Of a DNA stretch of 64,000 nt, positions 1 to 7,568 are shown one piece after another. The stretch is from Terracoccus sp. 273MFTsu3.1 (GTDB lineage: Bacteria > Actinomycetota > Actinomycetes > Actinomycetales > Dermatophilaceae). Below the pieces are notes generated by a model. The model saw only the letters and a list, made by a program, of their open reading frames with translations. It had not been told where the DNA came from and ran no database searches. Position 1 is the stretch's first letter; each line of letters starts with the position of its first letter. A program made the position numbers and the translations under genes. The stretch lies in NCBI RefSeq assembly GCF_000383675.1, contig NZ_KB911822.1, positions 310,001 through 374,000 of the forward strand, written 5' to 3'.

Positions 1-58
1 CGTTCTGGACGTCGATGACGAGCAGGGCCGTGTTGGGGCGTCCTTCGAGGGTGGTCAT
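1..58 (-). CDS. Isochorismatase-like cysteine hydrolase, N-terminal fragment
   Basis: Only the first 19 codons lie in the window; the gene runs off the left edge. The visible residues end in ALLVIDVQN, the beta-strand and catalytic-Asp motif that opens isochorismatase/nicotinamidase-type cysteine hydrolases. These enzymes cleave isochorismate, nicotinamide or related amides. The substrate cannot be told from this fragment. ATG at 58 on the minus strand is the only start that fits. The neighbouring VOC gene lies on the same strand upstream, so the two may be co-transcribed. Confidence 0.6.
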   Translation of the reverse strand, partial: MTTLEGRPNTALLVIDVQN

Positions 59-135
59 GGTGTCTCGCACCTCCGGGTCTCGGTCTGCTTCCTCGTCCCG
101 ACGACGCTACGCCTGCGCACCGACAGCGTGGGCTC

Positions 136-564
136 TCAGGGCGCGACGAGGAGACAGAACGGGTGGCCGGCCGGGTCGGCGAGCACGACGAGCGGCTCGC
201 CGTCGTCGTCGGTGCGATCGAGCAGCACCTGCGCGCCCAGCGAGAGCGCGCGATCCCGATGACGCTCGAGGTCCGCGATGGTCGGCACGGCGTAGTCGAC
301 GTGCAGCTGCATCGGCACCTCGTGGCTCGGCCACGTCGAGCGCGGCAGCGGACCGTCGACCTGCTGGACCGCGAGTCGCCGCACCCCGTCGGCGTCGAGC
401 AGCACGAGCCAGTCGGCGTCGTCCTCGGCCCCGCCTGTGGGCGGCTCATCGCCCGGCCGGTAGTGCAGGCCGAGCAGCATGCGGTAGAACTCGGCGAGCG
501 CGCGGGCGTCCTCGGTGTCGAGGGCGGTGTGCATGAGACGTGGGTATGCCGGGTGCTCGGTCAC
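136..564 (-). CDS. VOC/glyoxalase-fold protein
   Basis: A 142-residue vicinal-oxygen-chelate fold protein. It opens with a beta-strand plus MHTALDTEDARALAEFYRMLLG, the typical first half of a glyoxalase/dioxygenase-superfamily domain, and ends in DPAGHPFCLL, the usual last strand. Length fits one full VOC unit (two beta-alpha-beta-beta-beta modules). I chose GTG at 564 because AGGAAGAG sits five bases upstream; an in-frame start ten codons further upstream has no such site. Substrate unknown: VOC proteins include lyases, dioxygenases and resistance proteins that cannot be separated by eye. Confidence 0.75.
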   Translation of the reverse strand: MTEHPAYPRLMHTALDTEDARALAEFYRMLLGLHYRPGDEPPTGGAEDDADWLVLLDADGVRRLAVQQVDGPLPRSTWPSHEVPMQLHVDYAVPTIADLERHRDRALSLGAQVLLDRTDDDGEPLVVLADPAGHPFCLLVAP

Positions 565-662
565 GGCTCTTCCTCGGTCGCGGTCGCCACCCACCCTAGG
601 AGCGCCCGCGGGGTTAGCGTGCCCGTGTGGGTGTGCCGATCGACCGGACCCGCCCCACCCCG

Positions 663-731
663 CAACACACCGAGAAGGTCACAACACGCCGGGGTCCGAT
701 CGCGGGGTGTTGTGACCTGCACGGTGTGTTG
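663..731. repeat. Large imperfect inverted repeat (28-bp arms)
   Basis: Left arm 663-690 and right arm 704-731 are complementary at 25 of 28 positions, around a loop of about 13 bases. Each arm carries two copies of an AACAC-type core. The element sits in the 445-bp gap between the divergent VOC and rRNA methyltransferase genes and could form a long stem-loop. No T-run follows, so it looks more like a REP-type palindromic element or protein-binding site than an intrinsic terminator. Confidence 0.7.
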
Positions 732-844
732 CGTCTGCATGCCCGAGGTGTTCGCGACCCTCGTCGGCCTCGCCCTCCACGCGCCGAAGAACACCGTCGA
801 CCGCATCCTCAAGGGCGCCCGCCTCCACCCCTGACCCACCCCTC

Positions 845-992
845 GTCGAGTGAGCGTCCGACCACAGTCGAGTGAGCACGTCGTCACTCCAGTCGCCGTG
901 GAACGGGACGGAGCGCTCACTCGAGTGGGACGGGGCGCTCACTCGAGTGGGACGGGGCGCTCACTCGAGTGGGACGGGGCGCTCACTCGAGT
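845..992. repeat. 22-bp tandem repeat array, two opposed blocks
   Basis: Four near-identical 22-bp units run from 905 to 992 (GCGCTCACTCGAGTGGGACG core). Two degenerate units in the opposite orientation (GTCGAGTGAGC...) begin at 845 and 867, also 22 bp apart. Each unit contains the palindromes GAGCGCTC and ACTCGAGT. The array ends 17 bp before the start codon of the RNA methyltransferase. A second array with the same core lies at 38528-38784. There is no unique sequence between units, so this is not CRISPR. Apart from this array and the inverted repeat at 663-731, the gap 565-1009 shows no convincing gene. Confidence 0.9.
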
Positions 993-1009
993 GGGATGCT
1001 GGGCCTGCC

Positions 1010-1867
1010 ATGACGAACCCGACCCACCTCTCCCGCGAGCTCGCCATCACGTCCGCATCCAACCCGCGTCTCAAGGGCCTGCTCGCGCTGCGTCGCCGTC
1101 GCACGCGCGAGGAGACCGGCCAGACCCTCGTCGAGGGCTACGAGGAGATCGGCCTCGCCCTGTCGGCCGGCGTGCGGCCCGGCACCGTCTACGTCTGCGA
1201 GGAGCTCTTCAGCCCTGCCGGCCGCGCCGGCAGCCAGGACATCGGCCACCAGACCGACCTCCTCTCGCGCCTGCGCCACGACCGGGTCGAGGTCGTCCAC
1301 CTCAGCCGCAGCGCCTTCGAGAAGGTCAGCTACCGCGAGGGGCCGGACGGGCTCATCGCCGTCGTCGACCGCATCGGCGTCTCCCTCGGCGACCTGCGGG
1401 TCGACGGTCCCGACCACCTCACCCTCCTCAGCCAGGGCGTGGAGAAGCCCGGCAACCTGGGAGCGATGCTCCGCACCGCCGACGCCGCGGGGGTCGACGC
1501 CGTCGTGGCGGCCGACCCCGTCACCGACTGGGGCAACCCCAACGTCGTCCGCGCGAGCAAGGGCACCGTCTTCGCCGTTCCGGCCGCGAGCGCGACGACG
1601 GCCGAGGCGCTCGAGTGGCTCGCGGCCAACGAGATCCGTCTCGTCGTCACGACGCCCGAGACCGACCTGCTGCACACCGACGTCGACTACACCGGCCGCG
1701 TCGCCATCGCCGTCGGGAGCGAGAAGCACGGCGCCGACCGCACCCTGCTCGACGCAGCGACCCATCGTGTCCGGATTCCCATGCACGGCAAGGCGAACAG
1801 CCTCAACGTCGCCGCCTCGGCCGCCATCGTGCTCTACGAGGCGGTCCGCCAACGCGACGCGCACTGA
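1010..1867 (+). CDS. TrmH-family (SPOUT) RNA 2'-O-methyltransferase
   Basis: A 285-residue SpoU/TrmH-type methyltransferase that would transfer a methyl group from S-adenosylmethionine to a ribose 2'-OH of rRNA or tRNA. An N-terminal RNA-binding substrate domain (about residues 1-110; SNPRLKGL and LVEGYEEI are typical) precedes the knotted SPOUT domain. The three SPOUT motifs are present: EKPGNLGAMLRTADAAG, then a GSEKHGAD block, then IPMHGKANSLNVAASAAI at the C-terminus. ATG at 1010 is chosen because upstream in-frame codons are translated 22-bp repeats. The exact RNA target is unknown (RlmB- or TsnR-like are possible). Confidence 0.88.
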   Translation: MTNPTHLSRELAITSASNPRLKGLLALRRRRTREETGQTLVEGYEEIGLALSAGVRPGTVYVCEELFSPAGRAGSQDIGHQTDLLSRLRHDRVEVVHLSRSAFEKVSYREGPDGLIAVVDRIGVSLGDLRVDGPDHLTLLSQGVEKPGNLGAMLRTADAAGVDAVVAADPVTDWGNPNVVRASKGTVFAVPAASATTAEALEWLAANEIRLVVTTPETDLLHTDVDYTGRVAIAVGSEKHGADRTLLDAATHRVRIPMHGKANSLNVAASAAIVLYEAVRQRDAH

Positions 1868-2007
1868 CCGGGCGGCCCTCGGTGAGCGCGCGGGACGGCA
1901 TACGAGATGACGCCCAGGTTTCATTCATGTGACGCGTGTGACGAGCCCCGCAAGAGACAGGCAGGGGTGGTCAAGAGCACCCCTTGGCGTGTGTCACGAT
2001 GTTCTGT

Positions 2008-2643
2008 ATGCGAGTTGACCACGTCTCCTATGCAGCGGAGGCCGGTGGCCTCAAGGCCACAGCCGCCCGACTGTCCGAGCTCATCGGCGTCGCGCCGGTC
2101 GACGGAGGGGTGCATCCCCGGTTCGGCACGCGCAACGTGATCTTCCCCCTGGCCAAGGACCACTACCTCGAGGTCGTCGAGGTGCTGGACCACCCGGCCT
2201 CCGACAAGGCCCCCTTCGGGCAGGCCGTCCGCGCCGCCTCCGAGGCCGGCGGTGGCTGGCTCGGCTGGGTCGTCGCCGTCGACGACATCGCCGTCGTCGA
2301 GCAACGCCTCGGTCGCGAGTCGGTCCCGGGCAACCGGCACCGCCCCGACGGCACCGAGCTCAAGTGGCGCCAGCTCGGCATCAAGGGCCTCATGGCGGAC
2401 CCCCAGGTCCCCTACTTCATCGAGTGGGACGACATGACGGTGCACCCCTCCGCGGGCGCCGACACGTCGGTCTCCATCGACAACCTCCAGATCGCCGGTG
2501 ACCCCAAGCGCGTGCGCGAGTGGCTCGGCCCGGAGGACACCTTCGACAAGGGCGGCATCGACTTCACGTTCGTCGCCCCGCACGGCACGCCGGGTCTGCT
2601 GTCGGTCACCTTCGACACCCCGGCCGGCAAGGTCACCATCTGA
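2008..2643 (+). CDS. Glyoxalase-like (VOC superfamily) protein
   Basis: A 211-residue protein resembling the Glyoxalase_3 group. It starts MRVDHVSYAA and contains HPRFGTRNVIFPL and HYLEVVEVLDHP, the strands that build the metal pocket in this fold; a second half contains PYFIEWDDM. ATG at 2008 begins exactly at the conserved first strand; an earlier in-frame ATG at 1984 would add eight unconserved residues. It is a single gene with a strong hairpin just downstream. Substrate unknown. Confidence 0.75.
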   Translation: MRVDHVSYAAEAGGLKATAARLSELIGVAPVDGGVHPRFGTRNVIFPLAKDHYLEVVEVLDHPASDKAPFGQAVRAASEAGGGWLGWVVAVDDIAVVEQRLGRESVPGNRHRPDGTELKWRQLGIKGLMADPQVPYFIEWDDMTVHPSAGADTSVSIDNLQIAGDPKRVREWLGPEDTFDKGGIDFTFVAPHGTPGLLSVTFDTPAGKVTI

Positions 2644-2663
2644 CCGAGTCACCAACTCGCACG

Positions 2664-2699
2664 CGAACGGCGGTCACCCCGAGGGGTGGCCGCCGTTCG
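2664..2699 (+). terminator. Hairpin terminator after the glyoxalase-like gene
   Basis: Arms 2664-2680 and 2683-2699 pair over 17 positions with one G-T wobble and a minimal loop. It begins 20 bp after the stop codon. No U-tract follows, as is common for high-GC actinobacterial terminators. Confidence 0.75.
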
Positions 2700-2753
2700 T
2701 CGTCCCGAGGGCGTATGCCGTGTCGCGGGTCGGGCGGCCGCGCGCGGTTCGGT

Positions 2754-2759
2754 TACGGT
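2754..2759 (+). promoter_or_regulatory. -10 box TACGGT, leaderless start
   Basis: TACGGT is followed by exactly six bases and then the ATG at 2766, which predicts transcription starting at the A of the start codon. The same geometry recurs at five other genes in this window. Confidence 0.6.
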
Positions 2760-2765
2760 GCCTGA

Positions 2766-3458
2766 ATGCCGTTGGAGCCGCCGGTGTCGGGACGCGACCG
2801 TCGGGGGGCCGTGCCGCCCCTCGATCTCGAGACGTTGCCCCGCGAGGTGCGCGCGGCGGTGATGGCGATGGTTGCCGGGCACGAGGTCACGCTCCGCCGC
2901 GACGGACGCGAGATCGGCGTGCTCGTGCACCGCCCGAGCGTGCTGGTGGGCACCGTCGTGGGCGGACCGGAACCGGGGCGGGACGGCCGCGAGGGCGACG
3001 ACGGTCGGGGTCCGGAGCGCGTGCCCGAGGGCGTCATGGTGGTGGCGACGGCGACGAAGCTGTCGAAGGCCGCTCGCCAGCGCCTGTCCGACGAGCTCGG
3101 CGAGGGCTACATCGTGCTCGACCTGCTCAGGGCCCCGACGAGCGCCGACGTCGTGCTGACCCACCCGGTCAGCCCGCAGCTGCTCGGGTCGCTGCGCGGG
3201 ATGTTCCCGCGCGCCCGGATCATCGTCACCGAGATCGAGGACGACGAGATGGGTGTCAGCGCACCGGGTCCCGTCAGCCGGCTGCTCGACGCGGGGGCGT
3301 CCGCCTACCTGCCACCCCGCCCGTTGCGCGAGGTGGCCGCGAACGTCCATGCGTACCTGACCGGCTCCGGTGCGCAGCAGCTCACGGCCGGCGACTCCGG
3401 GACGCCGCCACGCGTGGCGCTGGGTTGGTCGCCCGAGGCCGCCCCGCCTCCCGGCTGA
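2766..3458 (+). CDS. Hypothetical protein with degenerate receiver-like C-terminal domain
   Basis: 230 residues, no family recognised with certainty. Residues about 20-60 (LPREVRAAVMAMVAGHEVTL, RDGREIGVLV) form a short helical/beta module reminiscent of prevent-host-death or Phd-type antitoxin segments. Residues about 90-205 follow a response-regulator rhythm: a strand (VMVVAT), ADVVLTHP, ARIIVTEIEDDE, then LLDAGASAYLPPRPL, which matches the end of a receiver domain (AGA..YL.KP). The phospho-acceptor Asp and the Lys are not evident, so it would be a pseudo-receiver. The middle is charged and probably disordered. It is a single gene with a predicted leaderless start. Confidence 0.6.
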   Translation: MPLEPPVSGRDRRGAVPPLDLETLPREVRAAVMAMVAGHEVTLRRDGREIGVLVHRPSVLVGTVVGGPEPGRDGREGDDGRGPERVPEGVMVVATATKLSKAARQRLSDELGEGYIVLDLLRAPTSADVVLTHPVSPQLLGSLRGMFPRARIIVTEIEDDEMGVSAPGPVSRLLDAGASAYLPPRPLREVAANVHAYLTGSGAQQLTAGDSGTPPRVALGWSPEAAPPPG

Positions 3459-3536
3459 GGTGTCCGCGCCGCGGAAGCCGCCGTGGGCTCACCTCGTCCC
3501 GCAGCTGCACGGGGTCCGAGGTGTCGACCGAAGCAT

Positions 3537-3565
3537 CGAGTCGTCCTGACGCCCTTCAGGACTCG
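3537..3565. terminator. Convergent hairpin between 2766-3458 and the VOC gene
   Basis: CGAGT-(CGT)-CCTGA pairs with TCAGGACTCG (ten pairs plus a three-base bulge). It overlaps the stop codon of the minus-strand VOC gene, so it may serve both converging transcripts. Confidence 0.5.
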
Positions 3566-3894
3566 ACGCAGAACTCGTTGCCCTCGGGGTCGGCCATGAC
3601 CACGAGGTCGCCGTCGCTGCCGATCACCGTGGCGCCCAGGGCGACGAGACGCTCGACCTCTGCCTCGACGGTGTCCATGGTGCGCAGGTCGAAGTGCTGT
3701 CGGTTCTTCGCCGTCTTCGCCTCCGAGACGGGCTGGAACCACAGGGTCGGTCCGCCCCAGCCCGCCGGCTCGACCCAGGCCCGCTCGTCGGTGCTGTCCT
3801 CGTCGACGTTGGAGCCGAGGGCCGCGGCCCAGAAGGTCGCGAGCCGCAACGGCTCGGCGCAGTCGAACGTCACCGACTTCACGAAGGCCACCAT
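3556..3894 (-). CDS. VOC/glyoxalase-fold protein (Glyoxalase_6-like)
   Basis: 112 residues, one VOC unit. The N-terminus VTFDCAEPLRLATFWAAALG is the hallmark of the actinobacterial Glyoxalase_6 group; PTLWFQPV and the closing MADPEGNEFCV fit strands four and eight. Members are mostly uncharacterised, and some are annotated as bleomycin-resistance-like. Its -10 box (TAGGTT, 3901-3906) ends six bases before the ATG, suggesting a leaderless message. Confidence 0.8.
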   Translation of the reverse strand: MVAFVKSVTFDCAEPLRLATFWAAALGSNVDEDSTDERAWVEPAGWGGPTLWFQPVSEAKTAKNRQHFDLRTMDTVEAEVERLVALGATVIGSDGDLVVMADPEGNEFCVES

Positions 3895-3900
3895 GACCCG

Positions 3901-3906
3901 AACCTA
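3901..3906 (-). promoter_or_regulatory. -10 box TAGGTT, leaderless start
   Basis: On the minus strand TAGGTT, then six bases, then the ATG at 3894. Confidence 0.6.
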
Positions 3907-3941
3907 GCGGCTGGAGGGGCGGGCTGGCCGGGTCTGCCGGG

Positions 3942-6428
3942 TCAGCGGTGCCAGCGCTTGAGGCGCAGGGAGTTGCTGACGACCAGCACCGACGACAGGG
4001 CCATCGTCGCGCCGGCGATCATCGGGTTGAGCAGGCCGAAGGCTGCGAGCGGGATGGCGGCGGTGTTGTAGCCGAACGCCCAGGCGAGGTTCTGCTTGAT
4101 GATGCGCAGCGTCTCGCGGGAGAGCCCGATCGCGTCACCGACGGCGTCGAGGTCGGTGCGGACGAGGACGATGTCGGCCGAGTCCATCGCCACGTCGGTG
4201 CCCGAGCCCATCGCGAGACCGAGGTCGGCCTGGGCGAGGGCCGCGGCGTCGTTGACACCGTCGCCGACCATGGCGACGACCCGACCGGCCTTCTGCAGCT
4301 CGGTGACGACGGCGTGCTTCTGGGCCGGCAGCACGTCGGCGCGCACGTTGGAGGCGTCGATGCCGACCTGCTCGGCGACGCTGCGCGCGTTGGAGGCGCT
4401 GTCGCCGGTGAGCAGGTAGGGCGTCAGGCCGAGCGCCCGGAGCCGCGCGATCGCGGCCTTGGAGGATTCGCGCACCGTGTCCTCGACGGTGAGGGCCGCC
4501 TGCGCGACGCCGTCCCAGCCGACGTAGACGGTCGTGCCGGCGTGGCTGCGGGCGTGCGCCATGAGCTCGGGGTCGACGCTCTCGAAGAGGACGGCCTTGC
4601 CGACCGTGACCTCGGTGTCCTTGATCCGCGCGGTCGCCCCCTCGCCCGGGTTCGACTGGAAGTCGCGGATGCGCGGCAGGTCGAGCCTGGCCAGCCGGGC
4701 GCCGTCGACGACGGCCCGGGCGATGGGGTGCTCGCTGCCCTGCTCGACGGCGGCGGCCGCGATGAGGGCGGCCTTCTTGGAGAGCTTGCCGCGCACGGTG
4801 ATGCTCCGCAGCCGCAGCTCGCCGGTCGTCACCGTGCCCGTCTTGTCGAGCACGACGGTGTCGACGCGGCGCGTGTCCTCGAGCACCTGCGGTCCCTTGA
4901 TGAGCGTGCCGAGCTGGGCGCCGCGGCCGGTGCCGACGAGCAGGGCCGTCGGCGTCGCGAGACCGAGGGCGCAGGGGCAGGCGATGATGAGCACCGTCAC
5001 GGCCACGGCGAGCGACGTGCCGAGGTCGTGTCCCGTGAGGAGCCACGCGACGAAGGTGACGACCGCGATGACGAGGACGACGGGGACGAAGATGGCGGAG
5101 ACCCGGTCGGCGAGGCGCTGGACGTCGGCCTTGCCGGTCTGGGCGGTCTCGACGAGACGCTGGATGCCGGCGAGCATCGTGTCGGCGCCGACCTTGCGGG
5201 CCTCGACGACGATGCGCCCGGTCGTGTTGATCGAGCCGCCGGTGACCTCGTCGCCGGGGGAGACGTCGACGGGGGTCGACTCGCCGGTGACGAGGCTCGC
5301 GTCGACGGCGCTCGACCCGTCGCGCACCGTGCCGTCCGTCGCGACCTTCTCACCGGGCCGGACGACGAACTGGTCGCCGACGACGAGCTGGTCGACGGGG
5401 ATGCGCAGCTCGCTCGTGATCCGCGACTGCGGGTCGATGCGCAGGACGGAGACGTCCTTGGCGCCGAGGTCGAGCAGCGAGCGCAGCGCGTCCTTGCCGG
5501 AGTCCTTGGCGCGCGCCTCGAGGAAGCGGCCGACGAGCAGGAACGTCGTGACGACCGAGGCGACCTCGAAGTAGAGGTGCATGCCGCCCTGGAGCAGCTC
5601 GACGACGGAGTAGCCCCAGGCCGCGAGCACACCGATCGACACGAGGGTGTCCATCGTCGAGGCGAGGTGACGGGCGTTGACGGCAGCGGCGCGGTGGAAC
5701 GGCCACGCGCACCAGAAGACGACGGGCGTCGCGAGGAGCAGCTCGAGCCACGGGCTCGCGCCGAACGTCGGCAGCACCATGGCGAGCAGCAGCACCGGGA
5801 CCGTCAGGGCGATGGCGACGACGAGCCGGGGCTTGAGGACGTCCTGCGCCGGCGTGTGGTCGAGGTGGTTCTCACCCGAGCCGTCGTGGCCCGTCTGACC
5901 GTCGTGGCCCGTCTGGCCGGAGGAGCCCGCGTGGCCCGCGTGGCCCTCGGGGCCCACCGGGGGCGTCGCAGTCGTCGCGGGACGGGGGTCGACCTTCGTG
6001 GTCGCGGCGGCGTCGCGGACCTTCTGGCGGGCCAGCTCCTGGGCCCGCAGCTTCTCGAGCAGCGCACCGGCGGCGGGCCTCGCCACCTCGTCGCCCGCGG
6101 AGCCGGCCGGGGCGCTCTCGGACGGCACGGCATACGTGCTCGGGGCGGTGGGGGCCGCCGGGGCAGGGCGCGAGCCGTCGATGACGGTGGCGCCATAGCC
6201 GGTCTTCTTCACCTCGGCGACGATCTGCTCGACCGTGACGGGGGCGGTGAACGAGACGAGCGCCTTCTCGGTGGCGAGGTTGACGGTCGCGGACTCGACG
6301 CCGGCGACCTTGGAGAGCTTGCGCTCGATGCGGGCCGAGCAGGAGGCACAGGTCATGCCGGTGATGGCGAGGCGGACCTCGTCGGGGGTCCGCTCGGCCG
6401 TGGTCACCGGCGCCTGGCCCTCGGTCAT
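3942..6428 (-). CDS. copA: Copper-exporting P1B-type ATPase
   Basis: 828-residue heavy-metal ATPase that exports Cu(I) at the cost of ATP from the cytoplasmic membrane. Domains in order: one HMA metal-binding domain with GMTCASC (24-30); a long linker with a His/Gly-rich stretch (about 162-191, seven His); about eight membrane segments; the actuator TGES (381-384); the ion-channel motif CPC (484-486); the phosphorylated Asp in DKTGT (528); the SEHP nucleotide motif (about 565-568); and GDGVND near the last membrane segments. CPC plus SEHP is the Cu(I) signature. Its ATG overlaps the copZ stop (ATGA). Regulation is probably by CsoR upstream. Confidence 0.95.
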   Translation of the reverse strand: MTEGQAPVTTAERTPDEVRLAITGMTCASCSARIERKLSKVAGVESATVNLATEKALVSFTAPVTVEQIVAEVKKTGYGATVIDGSRPAPAAPTAPSTYAVPSESAPAGSAGDEVARPAAGALLEKLRAQELARQKVRDAAATTKVDPRPATTATPPVGPEGHAGHAGSSGQTGHDGQTGHDGSGENHLDHTPAQDVLKPRLVVAIALTVPVLLLAMVLPTFGASPWLELLLATPVVFWCAWPFHRAAAVNARHLASTMDTLVSIGVLAAWGYSVVELLQGGMHLYFEVASVVTTFLLVGRFLEARAKDSGKDALRSLLDLGAKDVSVLRIDPQSRITSELRIPVDQLVVGDQFVVRPGEKVATDGTVRDGSSAVDASLVTGESTPVDVSPGDEVTGGSINTTGRIVVEARKVGADTMLAGIQRLVETAQTGKADVQRLADRVSAIFVPVVLVIAVVTFVAWLLTGHDLGTSLAVAVTVLIIACPCALGLATPTALLVGTGRGAQLGTLIKGPQVLEDTRRVDTVVLDKTGTVTTGELRLRSITVRGKLSKKAALIAAAAVEQGSEHPIARAVVDGARLARLDLPRIRDFQSNPGEGATARIKDTEVTVGKAVLFESVDPELMAHARSHAGTTVYVGWDGVAQAALTVEDTVRESSKAAIARLRALGLTPYLLTGDSASNARSVAEQVGIDASNVRADVLPAQKHAVVTELQKAGRVVAMVGDGVNDAAALAQADLGLAMGSGTDVAMDSADIVLVRTDLDAVGDAIGLSRETLRIIKQNLAWAFGYNTAAIPLAAFGLLNPMIAGATMALSSVLVVSNSLRLKRWHR

Positions 6429-6646
6429 CGGAGGCTGTAACCGGCCTCCGCGACGGCGTCCGCGACGGCGGACGGGTCGAGGGGGGCCTCGCTCGTGATG
6501 GTGACGGGGGAGTCCTCGCCGGGGTGCAGGTCGACCGCGACCGCGACGACGCCGGGCAGCGCGGACAGCTCACCGCTCACGGCGGCGGTGCAGTGGCCGC
6601 ACGTCATCCCGGTCACGGTGATCTCGGTCTGGGTGGTGGTGCTCAT
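6425..6646 (-). CDS. copZ: Copper chaperone, HMA-domain protein
   Basis: 73 residues, a single HMA ferredoxin-like domain with the Cu(I)-binding motif GMTCGHC (residues 13-19). It should carry Cu(I) in the cytoplasm to the CopA HMA domain. The start at 6646 has GAGGAGG about five bases upstream. The stop overlaps the copA start codon, implying translational coupling, and csoR lies 35 bp upstream. The metal-site His between the cysteines is typical of actinobacterial CopZ. Confidence 0.92.
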   Translation of the reverse strand: MSTTTQTEITVTGMTCGHCTAAVSGELSALPGVVAVAVDLHPGEDSPVTITSEAPLDPSAVADAVAEAGYSLR

Positions 6647-6681
6647 CGGGTGCCTCCTCGGGCAGTGGTCGGTGGGGGTGC

Positions 6682-6963
6682 TCAGCTGCGCACGAGTCGG
6701 GCGATGGCCTCCGAGGCCTCGCGCACCTTCTCGGCGGCGGCCTCGTCGGACTCTCGGGCGGCGTCGACGACGCAGTGGGCGACGTGGTCCTCGAGCAGGC
6801 CGAGGCTCACCGCCTGCAACGCCTTGGTGATGGCGCTGACCTGGGTCAGGATGTCGATGCAGTAGGTGTCGGTGTCGACCATCTTCTGCACTCCACGCAC
6901 CTGCCCCTCGATGCGGCGCAGCCGCTTCAGGTAGTCGTCCTTGCTGCCGGTGTATCCAGCCAT
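6682..6963 (-). CDS. csoR: CsoR-family copper-sensing repressor
   Basis: 93-residue all-helical DUF156 repressor. The Cu(I) ligands that define CsoR are present as Cys35 (in TYCID), His60 and Cys64 (HVAHC). Second-shell Tyr34 also fits copper rather than nickel or formaldehyde sensing. The first helix carries KRLRRIEGQVRG, the DNA-contact segment. It is the first gene of csoR-copZ-copA and should release its operator at 6990-7006 when Cu(I) binds. Start at 6963 has GAGGAGG a few bases upstream. Confidence 0.94.
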   Translation of the reverse strand: MAGYTGSKDDYLKRLRRIEGQVRGVQKMVDTDTYCIDILTQVSAITKALQAVSLGLLEDHVAHCVVDAARESDEAAAEKVREASEAIARLVRS

Positions 6964-6989
6964 GGCACCTCCTCGTCGTGGTCAACAGG

Positions 6990-7006
6990 ATACCCCTCTG
7001 GGGTAT
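6990..7006. promoter_or_regulatory. CsoR operator palindrome
   Basis: Perfect palindrome ATACCCC-TCT-GGGGTAT, 27 bp upstream of the csoR start. It matches the G-tract/TACCC pseudo-palindromes bound by CsoR in mycobacteria and streptomycetes. It also lies just downstream of the MmcQ/YjbR stop, so it should control only the copper operon. Confidence 0.85.
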
Positions 7007-7016
7007 TCCCCTCCGG

Positions 7017-7424
7017 TCACGAACCGCCGAGCACCTCCTTCGCCAGCCGTTTCGGCGCCTTGGCCAGCCAGGCGTCGGTGACGACCTCGCGGATCTCCTC
7101 CGCCGTGAGCCTGCCGAGGTCCCGCTCGAGCAGGAGCACGGCGTTGTAGCCGTTCCAGTGCGGCGTGGTGAACCACGGCGAGTCGGGGTCCGAGACCATC
7201 GACTCCTTGTCCTCGGCCGTGCACGAGAAGGCGAGCACGTCGTCGTACGGCTCGCCCGTCGCGGGGTCGTACGCGTCCTTCCGCGGGCCGCGGGCGAAGG
7301 CGAACGTCTTGCCCCTGACCTGGAAGCTGGGTCGCCCGCCCGACGGCGGGTCCCTCGTCACCTCGGGCAGCGTGGCGGCTGCCTCGTCGATGTCGCTGAG
7401 CCGGGCGGGGCGCGAACGGGCCAT
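7017..7424 (-). CDS. MmcQ/YjbR family DNA-binding-fold protein
   Basis: 135 residues of the MmcQ/YjbR (DUF419, CyaY-like fold) family. Recognised by LPEVTRDPPSGGRPSFQVRGKTFA near the N-terminus, the mid-region WFTTPHWNGYNAVLL, and the C-terminal LTAEEIREVVTDAWLAKAPKRLAK helix. Function is unproven for the family. It is transcribed away from the SARP gene and towards copper genes on the same strand. A TAACGT box lies eight bases before the ATG. Confidence 0.85.
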   Translation of the reverse strand: MARSRPARLSDIDEAAATLPEVTRDPPSGGRPSFQVRGKTFAFARGPRKDAYDPATGEPYDDVLAFSCTAEDKESMVSDPDSPWFTTPHWNGYNAVLLLERDLGRLTAEEIREVVTDAWLAKAPKRLAKEVLGGS

Positions 7425-7557
7425 GCCCTCGCACGTTAGCCCGCCCGACGGCATACCTGAAGGGGCCACGCGGCCCCGTGCGAACCGGGCGCCGGGCACC
7501 CCGGCGGACGGTGCGGCGGATCCGGCCAAACCGGTCACGAAAGTCGCGGTTCGGGCG

Positions 7558-7563
7558 TATTTT
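7558..7563 (+). promoter_or_regulatory. -10 box TATTTT of the SARP gene
   Basis: TATTTT is an unusually AT-rich hexamer for this DNA and ends five bases before GTG 7569. A second candidate box, TAGCGT, overlaps the alternative start GTG 7602. Confidence 0.45.
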
Positions 7564-7568
7564 CTGGG

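Noticed and set aside
738-834. Possible 31-residue ORF after the inverted repeat
   Set aside because: No ribosome site and no recognised relative; too short to support.
850-1932. A 360-codon plus-strand frame beginning in the 22-bp array
   Set aside because: It is a frame-shifted shadow of the RNA methyltransferase; the N-terminus is only translated repeats.
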